From NCBI GenBank assembly GCA_030039815.1, contig JASHUW010000248.1, positions 1 to 7,239 on the forward strand: a stretch of DNA of 7,239 nt. The letters run 5' to 3'. The notes beneath the pieces were generated by a model. It was given only the letters and a program-made list of their open reading frames with translations, did no database searches and was not told the DNA's origin. This stretch comes from Alphaproteobacteria bacterium. GTDB lineage: Bacteria > Pseudomonadota > Alphaproteobacteria > ATCC43930 > CGMCC-115725. This document shows positions 5,616-7,239 of the stretch, piece after piece. A program made the position numbers and the translations under genes. The number at the start of each line of letters is the position of its first letter. Positions within the stretch are counted from its first letter, which is position 1.

Positions 5616-6257
5616 TTAGGGGCGCCAACGGAGGAAATTCGCGATCAGCCGCAAGCCGGTGACCTGGCTTTTCTCGGGATGGAACTGCGTGCCGACCATG
5701 TTGTCGCGGCCGACCGCGGCGGTCAGCGCCTGGGCATAATCGGCGGTGGCAATGAGGTTCGCCCGGTCGGCGACGGCCAGATGAAAGCTGTGCACGAAAT
5801 AGGTGTGGGCCCCCTCAGCGATCCCATCGAACACCGGATGCGAACGTTCGAGGGTTATTTGGTTCCAGCCCATATGCGGGATCTTGAAGGACGGGTCGGC
5901 CGGTTCGATGGCGACGACCTCGCCGCCGACCCAACCGAGCCCTTCGATCACCTCGAACTCGCGGCCGCGATCGGCCATCAGCTGCATCCCGACGCAAATT
6001 CCAAAGAACGGCCGGCCGCGCGCGATCACCGCCTCACCGATCGCTTCTTCCAGTCCCGGCACCGCCGCCAGCCCGCGCCGGCATTCGGCGAACGCGCCCT
6101 GGCCGGGCAGCACGATGCGGTCGGCGGCGATGGCCTCGTCCGGATCGCTGGTGACGGTGACCTTCTCGTCACCGCCAAGCTCGCCGGCGGCGCGCTCGAA
6201 CGCCTTTGCCGCCGAGCGCAGATTGCCCGAGCCGTAATCGATGATTGCCGTCAGCAT
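5616..6257 (-). CDS. hisH: Imidazole glycerol phosphate synthase glutaminase subunit HisH
   Basis: HisH is the class I glutamine amidotransferase that releases ammonia from glutamine and passes it to HisF. The 213-residue product has the full catalytic triad: nucleophile C88 in FFGICVGMQL, and H193 and E195 in TQFHPEKS. The oxyanion-loop region reads PGQGAF (51-56), where many HisH proteins have PGVGAF. IPHMGWNQI (126-134) and YFVHSF (153-158) are further family motifs. The ATG at 6257 lies 4 bp after the hisB stop. No clear Shine-Dalgarno precedes it, so re-initiation by ribosomes finishing hisB is likely. Its partner hisF lies two genes downstream, separated by the acetyltransferase and hisA. 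Confidence 0.97.
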   Translation of the reverse strand: MLTAIIDYGSGNLRSAAKAFERAAGELGGDEKVTVTSDPDEAIAADRIVLPGQGAFAECRRGLAAVPGLEEAIGEAVIARGRPFFGICVGMQLMADRGREFEVIEGLGWVGGEVVAIEPADPSFKIPHMGWNQITLERSHPVFDGIAEGAHTYFVHSFHLAVADRANLIATADYAQALTAAVGRDNMVGTQFHPEKSQVTGLRLIANFLRWRP

Positions 6258-6261
6258 AGCG

Positions 6262-6867
6262 TCAACATTTGAGGCCGCCGCTCAGCGTCCCTTTCGTCGA
6301 CGGCACCGCTCCCGCACGGCGCGGGTCGATCTCGACCGCCTGTCGCAAGGCGCGGGCCAACCCCTTGAAGCACGACTCGACGATGTGATGGTTGTTCTCG
6401 CCGTAGACGTTCTCGATGTGCAGCGTCACCCCGGCCGATTGGGCGAAGGCCTGGAACCACTCCTTGAACAATTCGGTGTCCATCTCACCCAATTTGGGGC
6501 GTGAGAAATTGACCTTCCAGACCAGGTACGGCCGGTTCGAGCAGTCGAGGCTGACGCGGGTCAGCGTTTCGTCCATCGGGATCATCGCGCTGCCGTAGCG
6601 CTGGATGCCGGCGCGGTCGCCCAAGGCCTTGGCGACGGCCTCGCCGATCACGTACCCGGTGTCCTCGGTGGTGTGGTGGAAATCGATATGCAGATCGCCC
6701 TTGGCCTTGAGGGTGATGTCGATGAGGCTGTGACGCGCGAGTTGGTCGAGCATGTGGTCGAGAAAGCCGATGCCGGTCGCGATCTCGCTCGCACCGGTGC
6801 CGTCGAGATCGACGCGGCCCTTGATCCGCGTCTCCTTGGTGTTGCGTTCGACCGTCGCGACGCGCAC
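6262..6867 (-). CDS. hisB: Imidazoleglycerol-phosphate dehydratase HisB (monofunctional)
   Basis: HisB dehydrates imidazole glycerol phosphate to imidazole acetol phosphate using manganese. The 201-residue protein carries both half-site metal motifs, DFHHTTEDTG (62-71: H64, H65, E68) and NNHHIVESCFKGLARALRQA (158-177: H160, H161, E164). FLDHMLDQLARHS lies near the N-terminus. It lacks the HAD phosphatase domain fused to HisB in E. coli, so histidinol phosphate must be dephosphorylated by another enzyme. I set the start at the GTG at 6867, which has a GGGAG ribosome-binding site 7 bases upstream and gives the family opening MRVATVERNTKET. A longer open frame from a TTG at 6900 would add 11 residues with no homology and bury the ribosome-binding site. 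It is the first gene of the cluster seen here. Confidence 0.97.
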   Translation of the reverse strand: MRVATVERNTKETRIKGRVDLDGTGASEIATGIGFLDHMLDQLARHSLIDITLKAKGDLHIDFHHTTEDTGYVIGEAVAKALGDRAGIQRYGSAMIPMDETLTRVSLDCSNRPYLVWKVNFSRPKLGEMDTELFKEWFQAFAQSAGVTLHIENVYGENNHHIVESCFKGLARALRQAVEIDPRRAGAVPSTKGTLSGGLKC

Positions 6868-6898
6868 CGCTGTTCTCCCGAAACGATGTCTGGCCAAC

Positions 6899-6936
6899 AA
6901 CCGGCGCTGTCTCAGCAGCGACCAACCGCGCCGGTT
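6899..6936 (-). promoter_or_regulatory. Inverted repeats in the hisB leader
   Basis: A 9-bp inverted repeat (6899-6907 with 6928-6936, cores AACCGGCGC and GCGCCGGTT) spans a 20-base loop. Two smaller stems compete with it: CGCTG/CAGCG at 6905-6909 and 6916-6920, and AACCG/CGGTT at 6924-6928 and 6932-6936 around a three-base loop. The alternative pairings sit 20 to 60 bases before the hisB ribosome-binding site, as in an attenuator or operator. No T-run and no histidine-rich leader peptide is seen. It could equally be a protein-binding palindrome. Confidence 0.35.
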
Positions 6937-6991
6937 TGTCGCGGGCGCTCTTTTAATACGAACGCGTCGCTCTTGCCACTACCGCCGGGCC

Positions 6992-6997
6992 ATTATC
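6992..6997 (-). promoter_or_regulatory. Weak candidate -10 for the his cluster
   Basis: On the minus strand this reads GATAAT, five of six bases of the -10 consensus, about 125 bases before the hisB start in the only sizeable gap upstream of the cluster (6868-7019). The bases 16-18 positions upstream are GC-rich and do not resemble a -35. A second AT-rich candidate, TATTAA, lies at 6953-6958. One of the two may serve the operon. Confidence 0.2.
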
Positions 6998-7019
6998 GCC
7001 AGGACTGGTGAAGCGGCGG

Positions 7020-7214
7020 TTATGCGGGCTGGGCCGGCGGGAACTTGCTGCGCTGGTTGAACGCGACCCCCGCGACGCCAAACCAGATCGCGGAAGTCAG
7101 CAGCTTGAAAATCCACTCGCCGGGCAGCGTGTCGTCGATCAGAGTCAATAGGAGATTGCCGGCCCCAAGAGCCACCCCGGTCCACATGAAATAAGTCAAC
7201 TGCTTGAAATGCAT
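7020..7214 (-). CDS. Small predicted membrane protein of unknown function
   Basis: From the ATG at 7214 the product is 64 residues. It has two hydrophobic segments, about residues 7-26 (YFMWTGVALGAGNLLLTLI region) and 34-52 (EWIFKLLTSAIWFGVAGVAF region), joined by a short acidic loop (DDTLPGE). The C-terminal tail is basic and Pro/Ala-rich (NQRSKFPPAQPA). This suggests a two-pass inner-membrane protein. I do not recognise the family. No ribosome-binding site precedes the ATG, and the frame is open to the right edge of the window, so the true start may lie beyond it. It is co-directional with hisB but 152 bp upstream, and a 7-bp inverted repeat (6981-6987 with 7014-7020) begins at its stop codon. 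The frame could be spurious, but the hydrophobic pattern argues for a real gene. Confidence 0.6.
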   Translation of the reverse strand: MHFKQLTYFMWTGVALGAGNLLLTLIDDTLPGEWIFKLLTSAIWFGVAGVAFNQRSKFPPAQPA

Positions 7215-7239
7215 CGCGCGGAACGTCGCTGGCTCGCCC

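Noticed and set aside
6868..6900. hisB starting at the TTG at 6900
   Set aside because: It would add 11 residues unlike the family and place the GGGAG ribosome-binding site inside the coding region; GTG at 6867 fits better.
6868..7019. Histidine-rich leader peptide or classical his attenuator
   Set aside because: No short frame with a run of His codons and no U-tract after a stem is visible on the minus strand.
1..7239. CRISPR array, insertion sequence, prophage, toxin-antitoxin or defence genes
   Set aside because: No spaced direct repeats, transposase, integrase or such domains were found; nearly all sequence is assigned to housekeeping genes.

Overview
The window is a GC-rich (about two thirds G+C by eye) stretch of ordinary bacterial chromosome. 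The most likely source is an alphaproteobacterium, probably a sphingomonad. I infer this from codon use, the DUF721-thioredoxin-smc gene order next to mutY, the hisB-hisH-hisA-hisF-hisE order, and a dispersed hairpin repeat resembling ones I recall from alphaproteobacteria. No mobile element, tRNA, rRNA or CRISPR array is visible.

Left block (1-1955, minus strand): a genome-maintenance cluster read right to left. It holds a DUF721/DciA-like protein, a secreted DsbA-type thioredoxin-fold protein, and the N-terminal 249 residues of the SMC chromosome-condensation ATPase, which runs off the left edge. The adenine glycosylase gene mutY (1954-3009, plus strand) diverges from DUF721, and the two start codons interlock in the tetramer CATG at 1953-1956. 

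Right block (3123-6867, minus strand): a histidine-biosynthesis cluster in the order hisB, hisH, a GNAT-family acetyltransferase, hisA, hisF, hisE. hisB to hisF are packed with gaps of at most 10 bp or with 4- and 7-base overlaps. hisE is separated from hisF by 112 bp. The enzymes cover phosphoribosyl-ATP hydrolysis (HisE), ProFAR isomerisation (HisA), ring closure by the glutaminase-synthase pair (HisH and HisF) and IGP dehydration (HisB). hisG, hisI, hisC, hisD and the phosphatase are not here. The GNAT gene is the only member with no known step in the pathway. Upstream of hisB lie a 152-bp leader/promoter region with inverted repeats and a small predicted membrane protein whose start may lie beyond the right edge.

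The most notable non-coding structure is two inverted pairs of a REP-like hairpin element (3020-3099 and 3466-3546) bracketing hisE. One pair sits between the convergent mutY and hisE genes; the other lies inside the his operon. I see no clear candidate for a wholly new biological system. The best leads are the conserved-looking GNAT in the his operon, the repeat pairs around hisE, the interlocked mutY/DUF721 starts, and the G7 run at the hisA-hisF junction.
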